64,000 bases of DNA from Plasmodium brasilianum (taxonomy: Eukaryota; Apicomplexa; Aconoidasida; Haemosporida; Plasmodiidae). The stretch is from the NCBI RefSeq assembly GCF_023973825.1, contig NC_090126.1, forward strand, positions 1,845,001 through 1,909,000, read 5' to 3'. Position 1 is the stretch's first letter. Each line of letters opens with the position of its first letter. Position numbers and translations under genes: made by a program. Shown here in pieces: positions 1-12,300 of the stretch. A model generated the notes under the pieces. It did no database searches. It saw nothing but the letters and a program-made list of their open reading frames with translations, and was not told where the DNA came from.

Positions 1-71
1 AAGAAGCATATAACAGAAATAAGTTTTATTTCGTTTCTTTCATTTTTTTTTTTTTTTTGCGCTCATTTAAG

Positions 72-2078
72 GAGGATAATATAGTGGAACGACTACAAGA
101 TTCTCCTTTAACTTCGAACTCATCGTTTAAAGATAAAGACATAAGGTAAAAAGTAAAATATTACTAAAAAATAAGTACTCATGTATATGTGTGTGCGTAA
201 ATTCCAGCATTCGTATATTTGTTAATATAAAATCAACGTTAAATGAATACCGTAAGTGAAAACTAGCGCTGCGACCTTTCGTTACATGCACAAAATAACA
301 CTGATAGCTTTTCGAAATTTGACAAAAATAATGGCATATCAATTAATTTTTTTAGCGAAAAATTGCTAAGAAATAACACAAGAAAAAGAATAGAAACTTT
401 AAAATGTAAAGGTTCGGACAAAAGAGAAACAGAAAAAAGTAGAGATTGCACTTTGGCGCAACAGCGTGAGTATATGTACACAAGTAAATACATATATAAT
501 TTCGTACATATATTTAATAGTAACAAAAAGGAATTATAACTATCTATATAGTCCTATGTGAGCATATCCTCTCATGAACAATATATAAACTAGAAAAACG
601 AAAATTTAAACAAATGCTCATTCGTGTTTTGCATATTTGATAAAAATTTTAACTTAGTTGAGAAGAAAAAGAAAAACCTGGAAAAAGAGTGTAAGTTAAA
701 ATATAACAAATTGTCAGAGCAAAAAAATTATGTAAAGGGTTATGAAGATAATGGCGATTTTAAAAAACAGCCGGAGAATGAGCATTTCCTGATGAATTAC
801 AAGTTAGACATAAGCACACCACAGGTATAGTTAGGAAAGCAGGAAAAAACAGAAAATAATAGTCTATTGTTTCTTAAAAATCAGCATTGTTACTATTCAT
901 TTGGTCTAGTAAGAAAACACCATATATATGCACACACGTATAATCATCTCTATGAACATCAATATAACTATCTTCATAAACTTATTCATAAATACTTTTG
1001 CAAACGATATTTCATTTTATAATGTATTAGGTTAGAATAAAAGGCCACAATATCATAGAAAGAGATAGTGACACTGAAATAATCATAGAAAAAATAATTT
1101 CTTGCCATAAAGAAAAGAAGGAAAAATTTAAAATGAATCTAAAGAAGAATTTTTGTGATGCTCTTAACGAAATAGATAACCATATAAAATCATTGATAGA
1201 GGTATATACTTCTCAAATTAAAAGGGGTTAACAAAATGGAAGAAAACGATTAAATAAATGAGGATTTCACAGACATGTGCCTCCTTCCTCATTTTATTAT
1301 TTACATGAACACATCTCTTTATAAAATACATGTATATAACGCTGCTAAAATGGCTCTTTTATGGTTGACAGGAAATGTTAAAGAGCTAAAAGGTGATAAC
1401 ATATGTATGTGTACGTACATATATTTATGTATATATATATATATTTTTTCTTTACATATAGAAGCAGAAGATTAGACGAGATGAATTACATAAGAAATAC
1501 GAGAAAAAAAAGAAAAGCATAATGTTCAGTACTGAAAAAGAAATATCTATGTTAACCAAGGAAATGAATGTAACAATATGTAAAACAAGGGAAACATTGT
1601 TTCCTTATAAAATACACGTGCTTCTACACTTTTAAAAGATGCGAAAATAAATTAACTTCCCCATATGCATATATACATATGTACTCACATATACATGTAC
1701 ACATAAATGCATGTATATCCAAATACGTGTTACTTCTTAATTCAGGTTTTAATTGAGAGTATGAAAAAGATTAGCGTAAATAAAAATGACGTAAAAAAGG
1801 TATACGAGGAGGGGAAATTTATTTTCTGTACAAGCGAAATATTAAACAAGAGTCAAGGGCTTGTCAAGGTACCCTCACATGCTTATATATGGTGATAACA
1901 AATGTTGCTACAAAAGTTGTCTGACATATTTACATATTATAACAAAATTTATTTATCCTTTTTTCAGAAGATAAAAGAAAATTTAGAAAAAATGAACACT
2001 GATATAATTGGAAAGGAAAAGGAATACAACAAGAGGAAAAAATTATGCTTCAAGGCTTTGGCCACTGCATATGAATGA
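72..2078 (+). CDS. Coiled-coil conserved Plasmodium protein, 3' part (seven exons visible)
   Basis: I reconstructed exons 72-145, 308-465, 658-824, 1031-1201, 1462-1569, 1746-1868 and 1968-2078. All junctions are GT/AG and all phases agree, ending in TGA at 2076-2078. The gene starts left of the window: the first visible exon begins at an acceptor (AAG after a T-run) with no suitable ATG. The product is rich in Lys, Glu and Asn, with long charged helices (for example KKYEKKKKSIMF and KIKENLEKMN) that look like coiled coil. No catalytic motif or membrane segment is visible. The introns are 160 to 260 bp and full of TA repeats. It converges on the neighbouring gene with about 280 bp between stop codons. 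I do not recognise the family; a structural, kinetochore or cytoskeletal role would fit a coiled coil but is only a guess. Confidence 0.7.
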
Positions 2079-2357
2079 ACTTATGCACGTGCACACCTGC
2101 GTGGAAGTACATATATACGCATACATACATATGTATCTACATAAATATATGTATATATATATGGCCACACGTGTATTAATAATGAGAAATTATCCATATC
2201 ACTGCAGTACATTTATGATTGTCGTCTTAATATCAGCACTTTTGATTAGTCTTTTTTTCCGATAAGTATTTGCCGTTTATGCTTACACATGTATATACAT
2301 TACATGAAATATGTGCATGCATTTTTTTTTTTTTTAATTCAAACGAACAATTTCCAA

Positions 2358-3870
2358 TCAGAATGTAATATTGTGTCCTGGTTGTAATGTAACAAAATTA
2401 ATTTTTTTTTTTTTTTCGTTTTCATAAATATCTAAAATGTTTACAAGTTCTGTTGTAGCTTCTCTGTATTTCTCCCCACCTAAACAAAACACGTCCATTC
2501 CTATGCCCAAAGACATTTTACTATTCAAATCAAAATGACTCTAAAAAGGAAAAAAAAACAAAAAACAGGGATATTATTTTGAACAGGAATTCAGAAATAC
2601 ATCCTGAGTGGTGTATCAGACGTATGCACAGCAAAGACTTACAGTTCGCTATATATGCACTTATATATATACCCCCAAATATGTACATATGTACGTACAT
2701 ACGTATATATATATACATATATATTTATATATATATGGATATAAATAGATGCGTGTGGATTTGTGTATAATGCATTGTATTGATGAACGGGAAGTTTCAT
2801 ATGGGGGGGCAACTTACCAGCACTGCTTGTTCAGGAGACATGTGAAAATGATCGTATAATGAACGCGGTTTATATATACCAATAGGTAAAATAGCTAAAT
2901 CGATATTACCATTTTTTAAAATAATATTAACATAATTTTTAATTTGCAAAAAATGACAAGAATAAGCCGAATGACCACTATAAAAAATAGAAGCATTTGA
3001 CAAAGTATCATGAATTAAAAAAGATCCTGGCAGGTATACATTTTTATCCAAACAAAAATATCTATGACTATTGGTTAAAGTAGGTAAATAATAAAAAGAT
3101 ATATTTTCAAAAGTTAATTTATTAAACCAATTTAAAGGATAAACAACAGGAAAATTTCTTTTTGTCAAATATCTCCTTATGTTCATACCGCCAATTACTA
3201 TACTGCTATCTCTTAATATAATTTTTTTTAACGTACTTATATCCATTGTATCAAATCTATTATTACTTAATAAAATAAAATCAATATTCGGTAAATACTC
3301 AAAAGATATGCCAGCTTTTATTGTTCTTTTAATACCTAACACGTTATATAATCCTATTCGGTTTGACAATACTGGATCTATTAATATATTAAAATTTTTT
3401 AACTGAATTAAAATGCTCATATGTCCAATATAAATAACATTAAATTTTTCATCCATTATTTTTTTTTTTACTTTCAAGGGAGTTACGTAAGAAATCCTTT
3501 CAGGCCATATTGCATTTATCTCTTCATTATCAGTTAACGGTTTTTTATCTACATATCCACCATTGTTGTTTGAAGGAATTTCTTTCACAGTACTTTTATT
3601 TATACTACTACCATTGCACATATTGGTTCTATCTACATCCATATGAAATGCAAATCCAAAATGATTAGCTAACCTTTTTGTAATATATTTTTTTATTTTA
3701 TTTTTTTCTTCCACATTTTTACCTTTGAGAAGAGTTTGAAATAAAGGAGAATAAATATATCGATCTAAATAAAAATAAAGAAAAGCCACTTTTTTTTTAA
3801 AACTCAGGTTAGCAGTCAAGATGTTGTTGTGCGTGTAATAAGGTAAAAAGGCGTTTATTAGTTTTTTCAT
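2358..3870 (-). CDS. NAPE-PLD-like metallo-beta-lactamase-fold protein, probably catalytically dead
   Basis: There are two exons, 3870-2818 and 2540-2358 (donor CTG|GTAAGT, acceptor TTTTTAG), giving 411 residues. The order of motifs follows N-acyl-phosphatidylethanolamine phospholipase D: a beta-strand block VIYIGHMSILIQ, then ILIDPVLS, then FILLSNNRFDTMD where active enzymes have an SHNHYDHLD-type metal site, then FYSGHSAYS where they have AGDTGY, then HFHMSPEQAV, and a C-terminal TLQPGH tail encoded by exon 2. The first two metal-site histidines read N and R, the HxHxDH-type final His reads T, and the bridging Asp reads H, so zinc binding looks lost although the fold is kept. Known family members cleave NAPE to N-acylethanolamines at membranes; here I infer a pseudoenzyme. 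The first Met of the long exon was used as start. The gene diverges from the metacaspase gene. Confidence 0.75.
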
Positions 3871-4454
3871 TTGAATGTTCTACGTTTTTTACGTTATTTT
3901 TTTTTTCTTATCTTTTTTATATTTCCCTTTCGCTCTGTACATTGCAAATACATTCAACGCATTTTATATGTGTTTACATTTTTAAAGATGAAAAACTTTA
4001 AGCACTTACAATTTTTCAATTCTTCAAAATTTGTATGTTCACTAGCGTGTATGGCTATGCCAGTTGGTATTATGTACATCTTTTTATATTTTTTTTTTTT
4101 TTTTTTTTTTTATTTCTATGTCTATCCAAGTATTACAACCATATTAACTATTTCTTTAAAATTATACGTATAAGAATTTTAAAGCATAAAATATATCATC
4201 AGTTGGCATAAAGTGCGCCTTATTCATATTTGAACTATTTTATTAAAAACTCATGTTTTAATATGAAACTTATTTTATTTTTTTTATACTTCGTCCATTC
4301 AGCCGTTAAATAATGATTAATTTTGTTTTTCTTTTTTCTTGTGCAATATTGTAGGATTAGCTTTTTTTTGGTAAAATAATCTTATAAATAGAAGTTATTC
4401 GTATATCCTCTTCATTATAGTGTCACATATACATATATATATATATACATATAC

Positions 4455-4486
<32 letters not shown>

Positions 4487-6373
4487 ATATATATACATAT
4501 ACATTTACATAACATATACATATATATACGTAAAACGTTTACGGAAAATATCCGCTCGCATTGTCATTCATATGCTGTTCTGAAAAAAAAGATGAACTGA
4601 AGATGTTAGAAGATGTTAATACGATCATATGTAATGGGCTCAAATAAAAAGAACTATATCTTTTCTTTTTTTTTTTATCTGTAAAATAAATATCTCAGAA
4701 AAAAAAAAAAGTTATACCATCACACAAAATACATAAAACTTCCTAGTGTTAAGAAAATGTAAAATTAATAATAAATTTTAAAAAAATAAAGAAATGCTGA
4801 ATTTCTAGGATACGTGAAAATGTGAAACGTACAATTTTTTTTTTTTTTTTATTTACAATTCGAGTCTCAAATAAGGTAATCGGAAGAAATAGAATAAAAT
4901 AAAATAAAGCAAATTACGAACAAATAAAAGCGAAATAAAAGCGAATTAAAAGAGAAATAAAAGCGAAATAAAAGCGAATTAAAAGCGAAATAAAAATGAA
5001 ATAAAAATGATATAAAAATGATATAAATAATGTAATACACACGTAAAATGAAAAAAAAAAATACACATATGATAACGAACACCGTAAAAATTGGAACATT
5101 TCTAACATATTAATTAAAGCCAATACGAGATTTTTAATTTGATAAAGAACAATATCACAGATAAATTGTGATATTACAAATAATTTATAATATAAAAAAT
5201 AATTTGTGATGTCACACATATATCTTAGCATCATACATAACTTGTTATATCACACTTAAAGCAAAATATCATAAGCATGATTGTAAAAGGTCATAAATAT
5301 ACATATATACGTAAATGTGTACATATATATATACCTGTATGGATATTTAATATGTATATATATATATATATATATGTATATGTATATATAACGAACCCTG
5401 GACTTCAAGAATTTTACGAATTAACACTTAGAAGTACTGCATCTGATCATTATAGAAGTTTATATTATTTCTTTTTTTTTTTTCTTTTTTTTTATTTCTC
5501 CATATATGAAGGGCTCGTTTCCGGTGGTAATAACTTTATATTTTTTTATTTTTTACTTACGAATACAAACAGTTATGTAAGATTAAAAGGGTAAAGAAAA
5601 TATAACATAAGAGAAAGAATATAGAATGGCACTGATTGATGTGCGCACTAGAATGCATTAATGTTGCATTTTATATAGAATAAAAAAAAAAAAAAAAAAA
5701 AAGATGAACAACTGTTAAAGTTTATTTGTACATATATGTTTAAATATATTGTACATATAAATACATGGGTACTATTAGTGTCACTGGTAAATTTATAGGC
5801 ATAAATTGGCTCTTATAATTTTACTTTTTTTTTTTTTGTTTTAATGGTAGTCATCCTTCACAATTCATGAGAGAGAATGCGTATAATAAGAATGTTTTGG
5901 AAAGATCGAAAATTTAATTAAAGGGGTTAAACATATTTTTCTTTGTTTTAAGTTAGTGTACTCTCCTACGTGTTCACCAAACATTTGCTAATATGTATAT
6001 ATACATACCTTGAATGTGTGCATATAAGTATATATATATATTTACATATGCGCATGTGTGTACGTCTACAGGTGCATAGCTCAACGCGTACGTACTCGTA
6101 TAGAAAACGCAAGTAGCATTTTTTTTTTTTTTTGTTCTTTCAATTGCTGCCTTTTCCCATTTATTTCACAATCTTTTTTTTTTTTTTTTTTTTTTTAATG
6201 TGTTCTCCGCTATACACTTTTTGTTTCAGTTTCAGTTTTAGGGTTAATTTTTGTTTTAGTATTCATTTTTATTTTTATTTTTATTTTATTTTTTTTTTTT
6301 TTCTTATTAAAATTTGGAAGTAGTCTATATTTTTAAGTAAAAAAAGCTTTGCATGCTATAACTGAGCAAAAGG
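3871..6373. other. Intergenic, divergent promoter region
   Basis: About 2.5 kb lies between the starts of the NAPE-PLD-like gene and the metacaspase-like gene. It holds T-runs, TA repeats and AT-rich spacer. A short GC-richer island at 5391-5460 stands out and is listed under findings. No convincing gene was seen. Confidence 0.7.
4425..4530. repeat. ACATATACATATATAT microsatellite
   Basis: Three or more near-identical units of roughly 30 bp, alternating ACATATACAT with (AT)n. Purely low-complexity. Confidence 0.8.
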
Positions 6374-9300
6374 ATGGGCAATTATGATAATATAAATATC
6401 AATGGTAGTAAGAAAGATGATAGAAGGTTTACGTCGAGTGTTAAGAAAAGTACCTCGTTAAAGAGTTCTTTAACATGTCATGAAAAGAAAACGAAAAGTT
6501 ATAAATTGGACAAACATAGCGATGAAGATAAGTGTAAATTAAATGAAAAATATGCATCATGCAAAATATCTAATGAAAAGAAAAAGCTATTGAAAAGTAT
6601 GAAAAAAGTAAGTACTAAGGGTTATTGTATGGACAAATTTAAGACAGTGTCTAGAAATGTAGAATGTTATAACAGAATGAGTAAAATCACTCACAAAGGT
6701 AATAGTTCAAAAAGAGCTCAAACAGTATCAAGAAAAATCGCACGTAATAGTAATAACAACGCAAATGGAAGTAATAGTAACAGTAATAGTAACAGCAACA
6801 GTAGTAATATAAGAAAAATTATAAATTTAAGGAGAAAGGAATTACCCTCGACCCTAAATAGTATTTGTAGTAGACCAGATAACAGAAGAAAAAGCATATT
6901 AAAAAAAGATATACATCATTATGTTGAAGAGAATGTAAAGAAAAAGAATAGCGATCATGATAGGGTAAAAAATGAAAATAGCAACAGTAACGAACAAATT
7001 ATTGGTAAGATGATCATAAATAAAGGAAGCATTGATTTATTATCTACATATAATACATATAATGGAATAAGGAAGCAAGAAAATAAGAATAAATGTTTAC
7101 ATGATGAACATGCATTGAATTTGTTAGAAACCAAAACTAGTATAACAACGAAGAACAGTATTAAGAATGAAGACATACAAATAAAACAAAATAAATTAGA
7201 GCAGATTAACAAAATAAATTGCTATGAACGTAACATAAATAACAGTGTAAATCATAATTCTGTCAAACGCGTAAAGGAGAGAAGTAATAGCGCGAAAATG
7301 ACTATATTACCAAAGTTTGAATTATCTAATCCATCTAGAGTAGCAACCCTATCTCACATTTCTAGTAGGGATATGCCAAGAGGTAACCATTCAGAGGGAT
7401 ACAGAATTTATGAAAATCACGTTAATGGAATAGCCGAACGTAGAAATGTTTCAAGTAAAAGAAATTCAATAACGGCATATAGGGATGTTTCATGTAGTAG
7501 CAATGTGAAAGAGGATATGCCAAATAGGCATAGTGACGTTTTAACAAATAAGTATATGTCATATTTGAATAAGGATTGCATAATATTTTTAGAGAAAAAT
7601 AGAAAAATGGTAAATGATAATTATATTAAGGGAAATTTTCATAATATGCTAAAGTATATAAGTCATCATAATGGTAAATCTGACTTAGTGAGGAAAAAAG
7701 GAATACACTCCATTATCGAAAAGGGAAATGAAAATATGCATAGAAATTTATTGTATTCGAAACCTCCTGATTCTATTTATGAAGAAGGGGAAGTAAAGTT
7801 TAATTGTGTTAAAGCTACTACAGATGATTTTAATATGCAAAAAGGGTCATATAAATATAATAAACATTTTGACCATTCTGAACAAGTTAAACCTTTTAAA
7901 CATTTATTATATAACAGTACATCCCCAATAGAGATGTTAAATAAAGAATTAAGAACATATAAAAAGTATGACCATACAGATGTAGATTCAAAAAAAAATT
8001 ACACTGCTAAGAATTTTTTCATTAATACAAACTATGACAATTTTAAGAAATATTCTTCGTTACCCAATTGTAGTGATAATGAGATTATTGCTAATAGATA
8101 TTACACAGATAATTTTTATTCCAAAATGTTAAAAAATAAAAATAAGGATAATTTGAATGGAAACACATATTCAAATTGTAGCAGAGATTTTAGTAGGAGA
8201 AAAGTCATAAATGGGAAAAGCCATTTAAAAAATGGCAATTATTTAGAAAGTGTAAATTATGTATCATGTGATAAAGACATAAGTGACCCCATAAAAGAAG
8301 AAGACAGTTTGAATTTTTATGATAATTCCAATTATAGGATTAACTGGAATAGTTTGAAGTGTCCTAACAGTTATAAGAATTATTATACTTATAATGATTT
8401 GAGTCAGCAAGTTTTTAGAAAGAATATATACCCAGACGCTAGAGATGTAAACACAAATGAGTTTTACAAAAGCTACAATAATGTGCTAGACAGAGGTATA
8501 AAAAATGGAATTATCGCATCGAAAATTTGTAATGGGGATGATATGATGACTATTATGAACAATAAAAGTGACAACACAAATTACACCAAAAATGAAAGTA
8601 TAAATGAGTTTCATCCATTAGTAAGGAGCGATAGGGAAAATACACTTTTAAAAAATTGTTATGAGGATCTGAACAATTTATCTACCTTTGTAAAGGATAA
8701 TAATTACTACTCTCATATAAACATGAATTGTTTCAGAACTTCTCCTTTACGTTCAAATAAATGTAATAAATACGAACATGTACATATTTCCCCCAATGTG
8801 ACCAACTCTTCAAAAATTGTATTGCAACAATATGCTGAGGATGGTAACTTAGTCGGGGTGAAGTTCCCCCAAAATGAACGCGAAATTGATAATAATAATA
8901 ATAACAAAAGCAACGATGATAATAATAATAATAATAGCAATAACAATGATAACAATAAATTAAATAAAAGTAGCGTTCATATTTTTAAAAAAATATACAT
9001 AGATCATAATCTGAGCAATATACAAAATAGGAATGAATATAATGCAGACAGAAAGGATAATTCGGAGCGGAATATCTTATCTTCCTATGTACCTCTAAAT
9101 ATGGAACATAAAATAAGTAAAATAGATGATGAAAGATTTATCAAGTATGATAAAAATTATATACATGAAAAAAACGACAATATTATAAATGAAAAGAGAA
9201 ATCAAACAAACGATTATCAAAAAAAATATACCATATCTAATAATTCCTCTACGGATGAATGTCAAAGCAGTACAGAATTGAAAAAATATGCGTTTAATGA

Positions 9301-12300
9301 AGCTACTTATTTAAGTCATGAATGTGTCCTAGAAAAAGGAAAGATAGAAAGCAACCCCCTTAGAAATTATCACACTATTACTGATAAAGTAGTACCTAAT
9401 GAAGAGGAAAAATATGAACAGTTAAGGAAAAATAAGTTCATCACAAATGTGAACATGTTAAATAACCCCATGTATATAAGGAATTATGTAATAAATAATG
9501 CCTATAAATTTACTAATGACATAAATAATAATTCTAATAATCAAGATGATAATGTAAATATGTATTTTCATAACAGAAGAATGGACATGGTAGACCATCA
9601 GAATTATACTATCAATAATTTTCTTATGAAAAATGAGAGGGAAGAAAGTAATAACATCGTAAATATGAACACCATTACCTTTCCACTGCAAAAAAATAAT
9701 GAGATCATTAATGATACACTAAATAAAAATATTATGCTGAAAAATAGTATTAATAATAGTAGTAGTGATAAAATTCAAAGCAGCCTAGTGCCTATTAATA
9801 GTAATATATTACACCCTTGCGAAGTAAACGGTAGTATCAGTAATACTTCTTTAAATGATAAGAAGAAGGACTTAGTAAATAGTAATGTAATAATCACGTC
9901 TAGTTCTAATCTGAAAATGAAAAGCAGTACCCTAGTAAATGTTGGACAGAGTAATAAGGCGCCATGCAAAAATGTAAACAGCGTAAATGGAGTAAATAGC
10001 ATGAATAGCGTAAATAACGAAAGCAATGTGATGGTGAACGACGATTTACCAACTACGGACACTTCATTAACTGGTAAAAGAATGAATGTTAGCATTGCTC
10101 ATCATCTAAATAATTACACGAATAAAAATATATCTTGTACCAGTAAGAACGATACTTGTACAAAGGTACAAAACAAAGGAAGAGAAAATATAAGCATAGG
10201 AACAAATAACAACATTTTCCCCAAAACAGTAGTACTCCATTTAAATAGTGCAAAAAGTAAGGACGACAAAAAAAAAGGGCTAGGTACGTGCAAATCGATT
10301 TGCAATAGTGATATATATAACTATTTAAGGAATACGCATACTAAAACGCTAACAAATTTTCATCGCACTGTGTCGTATAGAAAACAAAGCTCAAAAATGA
10401 ACGTGTCAGACAGGGCTATTCCAGAAATTAAATTAAAAAATGGGGGTCCATTAGAAAGTGCAACTACAGCCATAACTACAACTGAAAATGAAGTAGATAC
10501 AAAGAAGATTGTAAAAAAGGCGGTGGTTATCGGATGTAACTATTTGAATGATGTGGGAGGTAACAGACTTTACGGATCAGTAAATGATGCTTATATTTTT
10601 TGTAGAGCTTTAGTTAAATATTTTGATTTCATGCCTGATAATATTTTGCTACTAACTGACAGCTTACCGTCAAACGCATATATTTACGAGGATTTTGATA
10701 TAGATAGAAAAAAGTATATAAAAGAAGAATATATTTATGCAAATGATGAGAAAAAAGTCGAAAAAAATAATTTTTTTAATTTATTTAATAAAAGTAGTAC
10801 ATATGATAAAGAAAAAATAAATACAAAAATGATAGATAGCAATTCATGCAGAAATGTAGATATTAAAAATGTAGATTTTTCATCAGAAAATATTAGTTTT
10901 AATTTATGGCCAACCAGAATAAATATATTAAAAGCAGTAAACTGGCTAGTTCGAGATTCAGCTCCTTTTGGTTCATATGTTTTTTATTTTGCAGGGAAAA
11001 GTGTTCAGGTCGATAACATGAGTGGATGGGAGGGTGAAGGATATGATGAAGCATTTCTTTGTTCTGACCCTTTTAGTAGAAATTATGCACATAATGTAAT
11101 AACAACTGTTCAGTTAAAAGATTTATTATTAAGTATAAATATAAGTGCACAGATGACTATTATTTTGGATTGTTCAGGTGGACAAACAATTTTGGATCCA
11201 GCAGGAACTGAAAATTCTTTGTCATATATAAAAGGATGTAAGCAAAAGGGTATATGGCCAATTGCTAATCCTACGAATAAAGTACATAAGGCTGTTTATG
11301 ATATAACAATTTTGAATCATATTAGTATGAAAAAATATTTTTGTAAATCAAGATATTCTAAATTAATTGAAGTGGAATCTACATCTGCTATGATTGATCC
11401 TTTGTTGCAGTCTATCTCATCTTTACCAGTTGCACCAAAGGCATATTGCTTATGTGCGGCTACATGGGAACAGACATCTATAGAAGGGTTATTTCCAACT
11501 GTAGAATTTGCTAGAGTGACACAAATAAAGCCAATGATAGACCTCGAACAAGTAGGAAAGAATAAAAAAATCAACGAAAAAAAGCTTGGAAACAAATGTG
11601 AAGTCGGGAAAAATAAGCACAAAAAGATACTATCAAATGTGCACAAGTTAGGAACTGAAAAAAAAAGCATTTATGAGAAAAATTTTAGTTTCTCCCTAAA
11701 TGTGATGAAATTATTTTTTAACAATAGTACTAGCGGCATTAATAACAATAGCACTAACTACAATAAAGATTATGATAAGATGCGTAAGGATGAAGAAGAA
11801 AATGCGGAAGAAAAAAAAATCAAGCATTCCAGTTTACATTATGATAACGACAACAATGTTAAGCATGCAGTTTCTAATGAAAGTGACGACAGTGATTACT
11901 CTGTTAATACAACTAGCAATGAAGAGATTTTTAATAATTGTAAAGGAAAAGATAATTATGTGCTTGTTAGTCACGGGGTATTTACTTACTGTTTAATTGA
12001 AGCTATTATCGAATTTAAAGAAATAGAATTAAAAAATAATATTTTTGAACAGAGAAACGCAAAATTTTTACCAATGACTTTAAAAAATTTAATAAATGTC
12101 ATACAAAAAAAAATTCAAAATGTAAAAAATAATAAACTAAAAAAATTAGATCAAAAACCAGAATTTACTATACACCCAGGTGCAAATGCGAGTACCAATA
12201 ATTATTTTGTTCATTATTCTAAGAATATACATTTTCAAAATTATAAATGTGATTTTATGCATTCAGATTTATCCCCTTTTTTAAATGTTAATAAGGCTTG

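Noticed and set aside
4867..5234. Minus ORFs with RFYFAFISLL repeats
   Set aside because: Antisense of a GAAATAAAAGC degenerate repeat; not coding-like in either frame.
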